Notes under the pieces: model-generated | What the model was told of the DNA's origin: nothing | Seen by the model: the letters and a program-made list of their open reading frames with translations, nothing else | The model's database searches: none | Translations under genes and position numbers: made by a program | Shown here: one piece after another, positions 27,819 to 36,386 of the stretch | How the letters are laid out: the number at the start of each line of letters is the position of its first letter | How positions within the stretch are numbered: position 1 is the first letter of the stretch | Assembly: GCF_009664365.1 (NCBI RefSeq) | Contig: NZ_CP044310.1 | Coordinates: 1,065,001 to 1,129,000, forward strand | Direction: 5' to 3' | Length of the DNA: 64,000 nucleotides | DNA from: Paenibacillus xylanilyticus | GTDB lineage: Bacteria; Bacillota; Bacilli; Paenibacillales; Paenibacillaceae

Positions 27819-27843
27819 AACCCCACCATGTGGGGTTATTTTT
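27819..27843 (+). terminator. Rho-independent terminator after the two-component genes
   Basis: AACCCCAC/GTGGGGTT with a 3-base loop is followed by ATTTTT. It separates the regulatory pair from the importer operon. Confidence 0.8.
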
Positions 27844-27879
27844 GCGTAGAAATTTTAAAAAGGATCGTTAAATAACAAA

Positions 27880-27893
27880 TGTTTACGCTTACA
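27880..27893 (+). promoter_or_regulatory. CcpA cre-like site before the second sugar importer
   Basis: TGTTTACGCTTACA matches TGWAANCGNTNWCA at 12 of 14 positions and lies 57 bp upstream of the first permease start, in the promoter region. Confidence 0.42.
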
Positions 27894-27949
27894 TTTTTAT
27901 CTAAAATACAGCTATAACACATCAGCAGCAGCAGAGAGGAGTGATGAAT

Positions 27950-28924
27950 ATGAAAGGCGAGCTGGCCGCTGGAACGCCATCCGGAGTACAACCACCGGAT
28001 CATGAAATGAAGCATCGAATCAGGCAGCAGCGGCTGAGACGGTTCAAGACCAATATTCCGTTAATCCTGATGTTTATTCCGGTGATCCTGTTTTACCTGA
28101 CCTTTCGTTATGCTCCCATCGGAGGACTCGTCATGGCCTTCAAGGACTATAACTTCTATGACGGGCTCTGGCATAGTCCATGGGTAGGCTTTCAACATTT
28201 CCAGACGCTGTTCAGCGATCCGCGCACGGTGGAGATCATCCGTAACACCTTGTTCCTCAGTCTGTTAAGCATCGTCGTAGGATTCCCCATTCCCATTATC
28301 CTGGCCATTATGCTCAATGAAGTGAGAAACATGGCCTTCAAGCGGACGGTGCAGACCGTGGTCTACATGCCGCACTTCTTCTCCTGGGTCATTATTGCGA
28401 TGATGATCATGACGGTTTTCTCATTGGAAAACGGGATCGTAAACCGCTGGGTAGAAGCTTGGACAGGTGAACCTTACCCGTTTATGTACAACAAGGGCTC
28501 CTGGATTGCTGTGTTCGTCGGGTCAGGGATATGGAAGGACATGGGCTTCAACGCCATCATATTTCTGGCCGCACTAACGACCATCGATCCGAGCCAATAC
28601 GAGGCTGCACAGATGGATGGGGCGAGCAAAATGCGTCAGATCTGGCATGTGACCCTTCCGGGAATACGTTCGACGATTATTCTTCTGCTCATTCTGTCGA
28701 TGGGCCGGGTGATGGAGGTCGGCTTCGACCAGGTCTATATGCTCCAAAATTCCAATGTCAACGAGGTTGCTGATGTCATCAGTACGTATATTTATCGCAC
28801 GGGTCTTCAGGGGGCACAGTTCAGCCTGACGACGGCGATGGGATTGTTCGAATCCCTGGTGGCCTTTATTCTCATCTTTTGTGCGAACTACATTGCACGC
28901 CGATTCAACGAAGGTTTGTGGTAG
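27950..28924 (+). CDS. Sugar ABC importer permease, LplB type
   Basis: 324 residues with six membrane segments after a cytoplasmic N-terminus of about 40 residues. The EAA loop is EAAQMDGASKMRQIWHVTLP and the segment RYAPIGGLVMAFKDYNFYDG is typical of LplB homologues. GTG 27941 and ATG 27944 are in frame, but AGAGGAG is best spaced to the ATG at 27950. It is the first gene of an importer operon under the YesM/YesN pair upstream. No ATPase gene is present. Confidence 0.9.
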   Translation: MKGELAAGTPSGVQPPDHEMKHRIRQQRLRRFKTNIPLILMFIPVILFYLTFRYAPIGGLVMAFKDYNFYDGLWHSPWVGFQHFQTLFSDPRTVEIIRNTLFLSLLSIVVGFPIPIILAIMLNEVRNMAFKRTVQTVVYMPHFFSWVIIAMMIMTVFSLENGIVNRWVEAWTGEPYPFMYNKGSWIAVFVGSGIWKDMGFNAIIFLAALTTIDPSQYEAAQMDGASKMRQIWHVTLPGIRSTIILLLILSMGRVMEVGFDQVYMLQNSNVNEVADVISTYIYRTGLQGAQFSLTTAMGLFESLVAFILIFCANYIARRFNEGLW

Positions 28925-28938
28925 GGAGGGAGAACAGC

Positions 28939-29808
28939 ATGAGAAAAACCAGAGGAGAAAAAGTCTTTTATCTGATCAATTATGTGTTGTTATCATTGGT
29001 TGCCGTCAGCTGCATCCTGCCTCTTCTGAATATCATTGCTTTGTCTTTCAGTGATGCAAGAGCCGTCGTGTCCGGTAACGTGGGGTTATGGCCAGTCGAT
29101 TTCACCTGGTTCTCCTATCACAGCCTGATTACAGGGACGCCGATTCTGAACGCGTTCTGGAACAGTGTGGAGATTACGTTAATCGGTACAGGGCTCAGCA
29201 TGGCCGTGACCATTATGGCGGCATATCCGCTGTCACGGAGGCACTTTTATCACCGGCGATTTTTTACGATGGCGATGGTGTTCACGATGATTTTTAACGG
29301 TGGACTCATTCCGACTTACCTGGTGGTGCAAAACCTGGGGCTGGTGAATAGTTACGGTGCACTCTGGCTGCCTGGCCTGGTGAGCACGTATAACATGCTG
29401 ATCATGCGCTCCTATTTTGAAAATCTGCCCGGGGAAGTAGACGAGGCGGCTCGCATGGACGGTTGTGGTGAGCTGGGACTGTTGTTTCGCATTGTACTGC
29501 CGCTATCCAAACCTTTGCTGGCGACCATTGCTCTCTTTTACGGCGTGGGGTACTGGAATTCGTTCATGAGCGTGATGATCTACATCAACGATACATCCAA
29601 ATACAACATGACTGTACTGGTCCAGAATATGATTATGTCCAATCTGAACGTACAGGACTTTACCGATCCAACGATGATTTCGAATCTGACACCGGAAGGT
29701 ATTCGGGCAGCAGCCGTGATTGTGATGGTCATTCCCATTTTGGTGGTATATCCGTTTTTGCAGAAGTACTTTGTCAAAGGGGTTATGCTTGGTTCGATCA
29801 AAGGGTAA
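28939..29808 (+). CDS. Sugar ABC importer permease, LplC type
   Basis: 289 residues with six membrane segments. The EAA loop is VDEAARMDGCGELGLLFRIV and the C-terminus KYFVKGVMLGSIKG is the LplC/YtcP hallmark. The frame is open upstream to 28879, but ATG 28939 has GGGAGGG at correct spacing and begins with the usual cytoplasmic basic N-terminus. It pairs with the preceding permease. Confidence 0.92.
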   Translation: MRKTRGEKVFYLINYVLLSLVAVSCILPLLNIIALSFSDARAVVSGNVGLWPVDFTWFSYHSLITGTPILNAFWNSVEITLIGTGLSMAVTIMAAYPLSRRHFYHRRFFTMAMVFTMIFNGGLIPTYLVVQNLGLVNSYGALWLPGLVSTYNMLIMRSYFENLPGEVDEAARMDGCGELGLLFRIVLPLSKPLLATIALFYGVGYWNSFMSVMIYINDTSKYNMTVLVQNMIMSNLNVQDFTDPTMISNLTPEGIRAAAVIVMVIPILVVYPFLQKYFVKGVMLGSIKG

Positions 29809-29876
29809 GACAGGCGAGCGGGATTTGGTCATTTTGCATGGGTGTCATATTACAGGAGAGAAAGAGGGTCTTATCT

Positions 29877-31532
29877 ATGGCGTTAACGATGAAGGCATGG
29901 ATGAAGTCGAGTCTCGTTCTGGGCTTGATCGGCGGTTTGCTGGCAGGCTGTACAGGTGGGGCTGGCAGTGAGCAGGCAGAAGGCGAAGGCAGCAGAGGGA
30001 ACATCACATCAACGATCTATGATCGAGGTGCGGTTCCGAGCGGTATGGGCACGATTGAAGATAATATGTGGTCCAAGTGGATTAACGAGAACGGACCGGC
30101 AAATGTCAAATATACAGCAGTCCCCCGCTGGGAATCCCAGTCCAAGTTAAACGTATTATTTGCTTCAGGCAGCGCGCCGGATGTCATTTTCGAATTCGGT
30201 ACGCCCATCCGCAATACCCTGTTTAATCAGAAACAGCTTATGCCGCTGGATGACTTGATCGAGAACTCCAGCGTGGAATACAAAGCACTCATGGAGAAAT
30301 ATCCTCAGCTGAAGAAGGCCGGCATCAAAAGCGATGGCAAGTTGTACGAGGTCGGACGCATGAATGAGGTATTTCCACTGACCAGCTTTTTCATCCGGGA
30401 AGACTGGTTGGAGAAGCTGAACCTGGAGGTGCCGACGAACGAGGAAGAGATGCTTGCTGTCGCCAAAGCCTTCACGGAAAATGATCCGGATGGAAATGGC
30501 GCGAATGATACATATGGCATCGGCGGGTTTCAATTTGGGGATACAGCAGGCCTGTTCCGCTATATGTTCAATGCCAACTGGGTCAATGTAGAGAATGGTG
30601 AAGTTGTTGTGGGTCCAAACCACATGAAGGAAGCGACTGTATTTAAACGTGCCTTGTTTGAAGCAGGCGTGGTAGATAAGGACTTTCTGACCGATAAGGA
30701 CGGTGCCAAGGCGAAGCAGGATTTCCTGAATGGCAAAATCGGCATGTATGCTGCCATGACATCGGATTATACGGGTTTTGCGGCGAAAGAACTGGATACG
30801 CTGATGCAGAATGTTCCGGAAGCTAAACTAAAAGTCATCGCGCTGCCAACCACTTCGGTTGGACAGTACACGATGGTATGGAACAACCCGGTGCAGATGA
30901 CGGCGGTCGTGAATGCACGTGCCAAAAATCCCGAAGCGGTCATGAAGTATATTGATTTTTTAACCAAAACAGAGTCCGGTCGAACCTTCAAAAATGGATT
31001 TGAAGGTACGCATTACACCCTGAACGAGCAAGGTTGTCCGCGTATCTCCGATCAGGAGAAATACAAGCAGGAGATTAGCTGGGCAGGGGACTACGCCATG
31101 ATGTACAGCCGCCTGGAGGAAGGCAAATGCGGGTATACCGAAATGCTGTTCAGCGAGGAAATCCCATCCCAGAAGGAAGGGCTGCGACTGTTCAAGGAAG
31201 CAAGGGAAGTATACATGACGAATCTTCCGGTCGGAGAGGGCGTGACCCACTCGGAACATATGCCGCAGCTGCCGAAGGAGCTTCAGGTGAAGCTGACCAA
31301 TGTAACGACAGCCATCAACGATATTTTCACACGCTCCATCATCGGGGGCAGCAAGTATACGGTGGAACAGGCTGCGGCGGAAGCCCAGCAGAAGTGGGAG
31401 CAAGGCGGAGGGCCAGAGATCGAAGCGTGGTACAAAGACTGGTGGAGCAAGGAAAAGGATAATGTGCTGGTATGGGACGATTTCTATGAAATCTATGAAC
31501 AGCAGCAGGCTGATTTTAAGAAGTCGGAGTGA
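29877..31532 (+). CDS. Extracellular sugar-binding lipoprotein, YtcQ/LplA type
   Basis: 551 residues, the usual length for this large binding-protein group. Lipobox LAGC (Cys25). The binding domain shows LFASGSAPDVIFEFGTP, a Ca-loop-like ENDPDGNGANDTYG, and FEGTHYTLNEQG. It captures the substrate for the two permeases upstream. ATG 29877 is preferred to 29838 because GAGGG lies upstream and the signal peptide then has a normal length. A strong terminator follows. The substrate is not known. Confidence 0.92.
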   Translation: MALTMKAWMKSSLVLGLIGGLLAGCTGGAGSEQAEGEGSRGNITSTIYDRGAVPSGMGTIEDNMWSKWINENGPANVKYTAVPRWESQSKLNVLFASGSAPDVIFEFGTPIRNTLFNQKQLMPLDDLIENSSVEYKALMEKYPQLKKAGIKSDGKLYEVGRMNEVFPLTSFFIREDWLEKLNLEVPTNEEEMLAVAKAFTENDPDGNGANDTYGIGGFQFGDTAGLFRYMFNANWVNVENGEVVVGPNHMKEATVFKRALFEAGVVDKDFLTDKDGAKAKQDFLNGKIGMYAAMTSDYTGFAAKELDTLMQNVPEAKLKVIALPTTSVGQYTMVWNNPVQMTAVVNARAKNPEAVMKYIDFLTKTESGRTFKNGFEGTHYTLNEQGCPRISDQEKYKQEISWAGDYAMMYSRLEEGKCGYTEMLFSEEIPSQKEGLRLFKEAREVYMTNLPVGEGVTHSEHMPQLPKELQVKLTNVTTAINDIFTRSIIGGSKYTVEQAAAEAQQKWEQGGGPEIEAWYKDWWSKEKDNVLVWDDFYEIYEQQQADFKKSE

Positions 31533-31560
31533 ACAGATTCTTATATAGTTAATGATTCAG

Positions 31561-31587
31561 CCTGGGCCTATCGCCCAGGTTTTTTTC
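31561..31587 (+). terminator. Rho-independent terminator after the importer operon
   Basis: CCTGGGC/GCCCAGG with a 5-base loop followed by seven T. Confidence 0.88.
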
Positions 31588-31669
31588 CTTAATGGATATC
31601 CTCTTGTCCATTTCAGGTTAATAATGAGAAGGAAAGAAGATATTAGCGATTCCAACCTGTAAAATGAGA

Positions 31670-31675
31670 TATAAT
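31670..31675 (+). promoter_or_regulatory. Candidate sigma-A -10 box before the ABC exporter
   Basis: A perfect TATAAT lies 119 bp before the exporter start. The hexamer at -35 distance (CGATTC) is poor, so the promoter is uncertain. Confidence 0.3.
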
Positions 31676-31793
31676 AATCGTATTGGGTACGTGAAATTTT
31701 ACATAGAGTTTAAGAAAGAGACTAACGGAGCTGGCTGCGTAGACACAAAAATGAGTCACGGTAATCTAGCGCTCCGGTGCCGGAGGAATGGTA

Positions 31794-33566
31794 ATGATCA
31801 AGCTGTTGTACTACTTGAAGAAGTATCGGGTTGCCGCGATCGCTGCACTGGTCATGATGCTGATTGAACTCGCGGTGGAACTTGCTCAGCCTTACCTGAT
31901 CTCCAAAATTATTGACAACGGGATACAGCAAGGAGATCTGTCTGTGGTTTGGTTGTGGGGCGGCGTTCTTGTAGGCAGTGCCGTCGTGGCATTTGCTGCC
32001 GGAATCGCCAGTTCATTTTTTGCATCACATGCGAGTCTCGGGTTCGGTTATGATCTGCGGGAGAAGCTGTATGACAAAGTGCAAGCGTTCTCGTACGCCG
32101 TATTTAACCGATTCGCCACGTCGTCGTTGATTACCCGATTAACCGGGGACGTGACCCAGGTACAGGATACAGTCTTTATGAGTCTGCGATTCATGACCCG
32201 TGTGCCGCTCGTGGTTATCGGAAGCATGATTATGGCCGTCGTGGTGAACCCAAAGCTGGGCCTGCTGCTTGTGGTGATGGTACCTGTACTGCTCGTATTT
32301 GTCATCTGGATGATCAAAAAGGCCGCGCTGCTGTTCCGCAATGTGCAGCGCAGGCTGGATGCCGTCAACGGTGTCATCCAGGAGAATTTGACAGGCATTC
32401 GGCTGATCCGGGTCTTCGTCCGGATGGGCCATGAGATTGAACGCTTTGCCGGATTCAGCGGCAAGCTGATGAAGGGCACGATCTCCGCGCTGCGCCTGAC
32501 GGAGACCACGATGCCATTCATGCTGCTCATGATGAATGGCTGCATCATCGCCGTGCTCTGGTTTGGACGGCGTGACATTTCGACCGGTAGCGCAAGCGTC
32601 GGTGAAGTGGTCGCGGTCATCAATTATTTGCTCCGCACCATTGGGGCCATGTCTGCCTTGTCCTGGATTCTGGTGACCTTCTCCAGAGCCAGTGCTTCAG
32701 CGCAGCGAATCAACGAAGTTTTTGATACAGAGGATCCATCGGAGGCTGCTCAGAAGTCAGTTGCAGCTCAAGACCAGGCAGCTGGAACGCAGGTTAAGCG
32801 AGCTAACGCTGTTCAAGGCGCAGTCGAATTTCGAAGTGTAGGATTCAGCTATCCAAACAGTGACATTACGGTCCTGGAGGATATTACGTTCTCTGCCAAA
32901 CGAGGGGAGCGCATCGCCATTATGGGTGCAACAGGATCAGGTAAATCCTCACTCGTACAGCTGATTCCAAGGTTGTATACCGAGGATCAGGGCAAGGTGT
33001 TCATTGATGGCACGGATGCAGACCAACTGGCGATCCCAACATTGCGGGGCGCAATTGGTTATGTACCACAGGAGGTGGTACTCTTCACGGGTTCCGTGCG
33101 GGATAACATTGCCTGGGGACGGGAGGACGCTACGCTCGAAGAGATTAAGGAAGCCGCGAAGCGTGCCCAGATTCACGACACGATTGAGAAGCTCCCGAAC
33201 GGATATGATACTCAGCTGGGTCAGCGCGGGGTTAACTTGTCCGGTGGTCAGAAGCAGCGTCTGTCCATTGCACGTGCATTGATCAGACGTCCGAGCATTC
33301 TGATTTTGGATGACAGCACCAGTGCACTCGATGTGGCAACGGAAGCCAGGTTGCTGGATGCGCTGGAAGAGCTGTCATGTACAACCTTTATTATCACCCA
33401 GAAGATCAGCTCAACGACCTCTGCAGATCTGATTCTGCTGCTGGACGATGGGCGTCTGATTGGGCAGGGAAAACATGAAGACCTTATGGATTCGTCCGAG
33501 CTGTATCGTCGAATCTACGGATCACAATACGGGGAGGGTACACCGCATGTTCAAAGCGTTCATTGA
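31794..33566 (+). CDS. ABC exporter half-transporter with degenerate ATPase site
   Basis: 590 residues: six membrane segments (1-300) followed by a nucleotide-binding domain. Walker A is GATGSGKSS and the signature is LSGGQKQR. The Walker B region reads ILILDDSTSALD, with Asp in place of the catalytic Glu, and the H-loop reads IITQKIS, with Gln in place of His. These are the marks of the degenerate site in heterodimeric type IV exporters (BmrC/YheI-like). ATG 31794 has GGAGG 7 bases upstream, while the ATG at 31788 is too close. The stop overlaps the partner gene by 20 bp. A multidrug or lipid-linked substrate is possible; nothing here decides it. Confidence 0.9.
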   Translation: MIKLLYYLKKYRVAAIAALVMMLIELAVELAQPYLISKIIDNGIQQGDLSVVWLWGGVLVGSAVVAFAAGIASSFFASHASLGFGYDLREKLYDKVQAFSYAVFNRFATSSLITRLTGDVTQVQDTVFMSLRFMTRVPLVVIGSMIMAVVVNPKLGLLLVVMVPVLLVFVIWMIKKAALLFRNVQRRLDAVNGVIQENLTGIRLIRVFVRMGHEIERFAGFSGKLMKGTISALRLTETTMPFMLLMMNGCIIAVLWFGRRDISTGSASVGEVVAVINYLLRTIGAMSALSWILVTFSRASASAQRINEVFDTEDPSEAAQKSVAAQDQAAGTQVKRANAVQGAVEFRSVGFSYPNSDITVLEDITFSAKRGERIAIMGATGSGKSSLVQLIPRLYTEDQGKVFIDGTDADQLAIPTLRGAIGYVPQEVVLFTGSVRDNIAWGREDATLEEIKEAAKRAQIHDTIEKLPNGYDTQLGQRGVNLSGGQKQRLSIARALIRRPSILILDDSTSALDVATEARLLDALEELSCTTFIITQKISSTTSADLILLLDDGRLIGQGKHEDLMDSSELYRRIYGSQYGEGTPHVQSVH

Positions 33567-35388
33567 ACCTTTCCGTCAGCCTCCGCCGCCACTGGATCCC
33601 GAAACGCTAAAAGCAGGTGGTGGTCGCAAGCCGAAGGCACGGGCGAAGAACTGGTCCGGTACACTGGGCCGGATCTGGACTTACTTGGCCCGCCGCAAAG
33701 TGAAGCTGACGCTGGTACTGCTGATGGTATTTGCCAGTTCGGCACTGGCGTTGCTTGGTCCGTACATGGTCGGCGTGGCCGTGGACAATTATATGGATGG
33801 AGAAGCGACAAGCTCCAGCTGGATGACGTTTTTGTTGGGACTCGCAGCAGTGTACGTGCTGTTCTCGCTCACATCCTGGCTGCAAAATATATGGATGATT
33901 GAAATCGCGCAGGAGACCATTTTCCGGATGCGTTACGATCTGTTCTCCCATCTGCACAAGCTGCCGATTCCATTCTTCGGCAAACGTCAGCAGGGTGAGA
34001 TCATGAGCCGGGTTACGAATGACATCGAGAATGTCAGCGGTACGCTGAACAGCTCAGCCATTCAGATTTTCTCCAGTGTGTTGACGCTGCTGGGAACGTT
34101 TGGCGTGATGCTCTGGTTAAGTCCATTGCTGACCTTGCTGACATTTATCGTCGTACCGCTGATGGCGATTGGCATGCGCTGGATTACACGTCGAACCGGA
34201 CCGCTTTTCAAAGAACGTCAGCGTAATCTGGGTGAACTTAACGGGTATATCGAGGAGACCTTGTCGGGACAACGAATCATCAAGGCCTTCTCCCAAGAAG
34301 AGCGGGTGGTTCGTGGATTCGAAGAGCGGAATACACGAATCCGGGTATCCGGTTTTTGGGCACAGACGATTTCCGGTTTTATCCCCAAACTGATGAATGG
34401 ATTGAACAACCTGAGCTTTGCTATCGTTGCAGGGATCGGGGGGATTTTGGCCATCCAGGGTACGGTTACCGTTGGGGTCATTATCATCTTTGTGGAGTAT
34501 GCTCGTCAGTTCACTCGTCCGCTCAATGACCTGGCGAACCAGTGGAATACGCTGCTGTCCGCCATTGCCGGGGCTGAGCGAGTGTTCGAAGTATTGGATG
34601 AGGACGAGGAAGCGAAGGATGAGGGTGCTGCGGTATCTCTAGCAAAAGTTGAAGGTGCGGTGCGCTTCGATAAGGTCTCCTTCGGATACGATGAGGGACG
34701 CAACATTTTGCATGAGATCAGCTTCGAGGCGAAGCCGGGTGAGATGATTGCCCTGGTAGGGCCGACAGGGGCAGGGAAAACAACCTTGATTCAGCTATTG
34801 TCCCGCTTCTATGATCCGACAGCGGGAATGTTGACTGTGGATGGACGGGACATTACGACCATTCGGCGTGAAAACCTGCGTTCACATATGGCGTTTGTCC
34901 TTCAGGATTCATTCTTGTTCCAAGGGACGATTCGGGAAAATATCCGATTTGGCCGTCTGGATGCAACAGACGAAGAAGTGGAAGAAGCTTCAAGACTGGC
35001 CAATGCTCACTCATTCATTATGCGCATGAAGGATGGGTATGATAAAGTGCTTCAGGCAGACGGGAGCGGCATTAGTCAGGGACAAAAACAGCTGCTTGCC
35101 ATTGCCCGGGCAATTCTGGCTGATCCGTCCATCCTCGTATTGGATGAGGCGACCAGCAGCATTGATACCGTTACGGAGATCAAAATCCAGGAGGGATTAC
35201 AGCGGCTGATGCAGGGCCGTACCAGCTTCGTCATTGCCCACAGGCTGAACACCATTCGGCAGGCAGACCGGATTCTGGTGCTGAAGGATGGACAGCTGCT
35301 GGAACAAGGCTCGCATGATGTGCTGCTTGAGCAGGGCGGCTTTTACAGTGAACTGTATTACAGTCAGCTGCGCAAGAAAGCGCAATAG
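33547..35388 (+). CDS. ABC exporter half-transporter with catalytic Glu (partner subunit)
   Basis: 613 residues: a Pro-rich cytoplasmic N-terminus, six membrane segments, and an ATPase domain. Walker A is GPTGAGKTT, Walker B ILVLDEATSSID keeps the catalytic Glu, and the H-loop is VIAHRLN. The signature is altered to ISQGQKQ instead of LSGGQ, so the degenerate composite site is formed by this signature and the Walker motifs of the partner. ATG 33547 follows GGGGAGGG and lies inside the end of the first gene, giving translational coupling. Confidence 0.92.
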   Translation: MFKAFIEPFRQPPPPLDPETLKAGGGRKPKARAKNWSGTLGRIWTYLARRKVKLTLVLLMVFASSALALLGPYMVGVAVDNYMDGEATSSSWMTFLLGLAAVYVLFSLTSWLQNIWMIEIAQETIFRMRYDLFSHLHKLPIPFFGKRQQGEIMSRVTNDIENVSGTLNSSAIQIFSSVLTLLGTFGVMLWLSPLLTLLTFIVVPLMAIGMRWITRRTGPLFKERQRNLGELNGYIEETLSGQRIIKAFSQEERVVRGFEERNTRIRVSGFWAQTISGFIPKLMNGLNNLSFAIVAGIGGILAIQGTVTVGVIIIFVEYARQFTRPLNDLANQWNTLLSAIAGAERVFEVLDEDEEAKDEGAAVSLAKVEGAVRFDKVSFGYDEGRNILHEISFEAKPGEMIALVGPTGAGKTTLIQLLSRFYDPTAGMLTVDGRDITTIRRENLRSHMAFVLQDSFLFQGTIRENIRFGRLDATDEEVEEASRLANAHSFIMRMKDGYDKVLQADGSGISQGQKQLLAIARAILADPSILVLDEATSSIDTVTEIKIQEGLQRLMQGRTSFVIAHRLNTIRQADRILVLKDGQLLEQGSHDVLLEQGGFYSELYYSQLRKKAQ

Positions 35389-35441
35389 TAGTCTGAGTCA
35401 GGGCAGGGGATCCATTCATATTAGATTTTATTATTGCAGCA

Positions 35442-35486
35442 AAAGAGCAGGGATGAGGGCATGAAGCCCTTGATTCCCTGCTCTTT
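35442..35486. terminator. Terminator after the ABC exporter genes
   Basis: AAAGAGCAGGGA (35442-35453) pairs with TTCCCTGCTCTTT (35474-35486), with an inner AGGGC/GCCCT stem. Strong stem with a short T-tract. Confidence 0.75.
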
Positions 35487-35653
35487 GCCGATTTGTCTAA
35501 GGTGTGGAAAAGCGTGGCGCCGAGCCAGGCTAAGGGAGAAGACAGGAAATATAGACAGAAGATCGTATTGAATTTTCTGGAAAATATAACCGTGACGATA
35601 TGTCATCTTCAGGATATACTGGAACGAGATGTGTTTCAGGAGGTTCTTGTGGC

Positions 35654-35968
35654 ATGAAAAATGCAAAAGTCGCTTACTCGCTCTTCTTTTTCAATGCAAT
35701 CTATCTAATCACTTTGCTTGGATACCCGGTGGTGCTCATGCTTTGTGTGTTTATGTTTGATGCGCCGACTTCATACGACTATATATCCAACTATATAACG
35801 GTCTATATTATGGCCTCATATCCTGTTGCTGTTCTCTTGTCACTCAGCTGTTGGATTTTTTATCATGCACGTAAATTTAAATGGGCCCTGGTTATCGGTA
35901 ATTTATTGTTGTTCTGGGTTGCGGCAATCATATTGGTCGGCATTGCCTCCAGTATTGTTTCGTTTTAG
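35654..35968 (+). CDS. Small four-segment membrane protein (twin 1)
   Basis: 104 residues with four hydrophobic segments (about 7-30, 43-64, 70-85 and 86-103) and a conserved YPVAVLLSLSCWIFYHARKFKWAL stretch in the middle (given here only as a landmark around residues 55-78). No known family was recognised. CAGGAGG precedes the ATG. The next gene codes for a clear paralogue, so the pair arose by tandem duplication. Confidence 0.6.
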   Translation: MKNAKVAYSLFFFNAIYLITLLGYPVVLMLCVFMFDAPTSYDYISNYITVYIMASYPVAVLLSLSCWIFYHARKFKWALVIGNLLLFWVAAIILVGIASSIVSF

Positions 35969-36020
35969 GTCATAGCTAGAATCAATGAAATGAGATTGTG
36001 TTTCCGGGAGGTCGTTAATT

Positions 36021-36329
36021 GTGAAAAATCGTACCGTAGCATACTGGCTTTTATCCATCAACGCCATCAATTTGATTACTCTCGTAGCCTATCCTTATAT
36101 GTTAATTATCAGTTTCTATATGTTCGCCAGCAGCAATACAGATGATTACATACTGGAGTACATTGCCGCAGGGGTGCTGGCTACGTATCCGGTTCCCGTC
36201 CTTGCATCATTCACTTGCTGGGTATTCTATAAGAACTATAAGTTCAAAGCTGCATTAATGATGGCAAATTTGCTACTGGTTTGGGTGGCGGTCCTGCTGC
36301 TGGCTGCGCTTGCTTCTACCGTGATATAG
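36021..36329 (+). CDS. Small four-segment membrane protein (twin 2)
   Basis: 102 residues, GTG start with GGGAGG upstream. It is paralogous to the preceding gene product over its whole length: both start with a short basic N-terminus and SINAINLITLVAYP-type segment, and both have YPVPVLASFTCWVFY followed by K-F-K-A-A/W-L. Four membrane segments, no extracellular domain. It may form a heteromer with its twin. Function not recognised. Confidence 0.6.
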   Translation: MKNRTVAYWLLSINAINLITLVAYPYMLIISFYMFASSNTDDYILEYIAAGVLATYPVPVLASFTCWVFYKNYKFKAALMMANLLLVWVAVLLLAALASTVI

Positions 36330-36344
36330 GTTAAAAGCAAATTG

Positions 36345-36384
36345 AAAAGGCATAACCTTCATACGCGAAGGTTATGCCTTTTTT
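36345..36384. terminator. Bidirectional terminator between convergent genes
   Basis: AAAAGGCATAACCTTC pairs with GAAGGTTATGCCTTTTTT around a 6-base loop. It serves the twin membrane genes (plus) and the phosphoesterase gene (minus). Confidence 0.88.
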
Positions 36385-36386
36385 GA

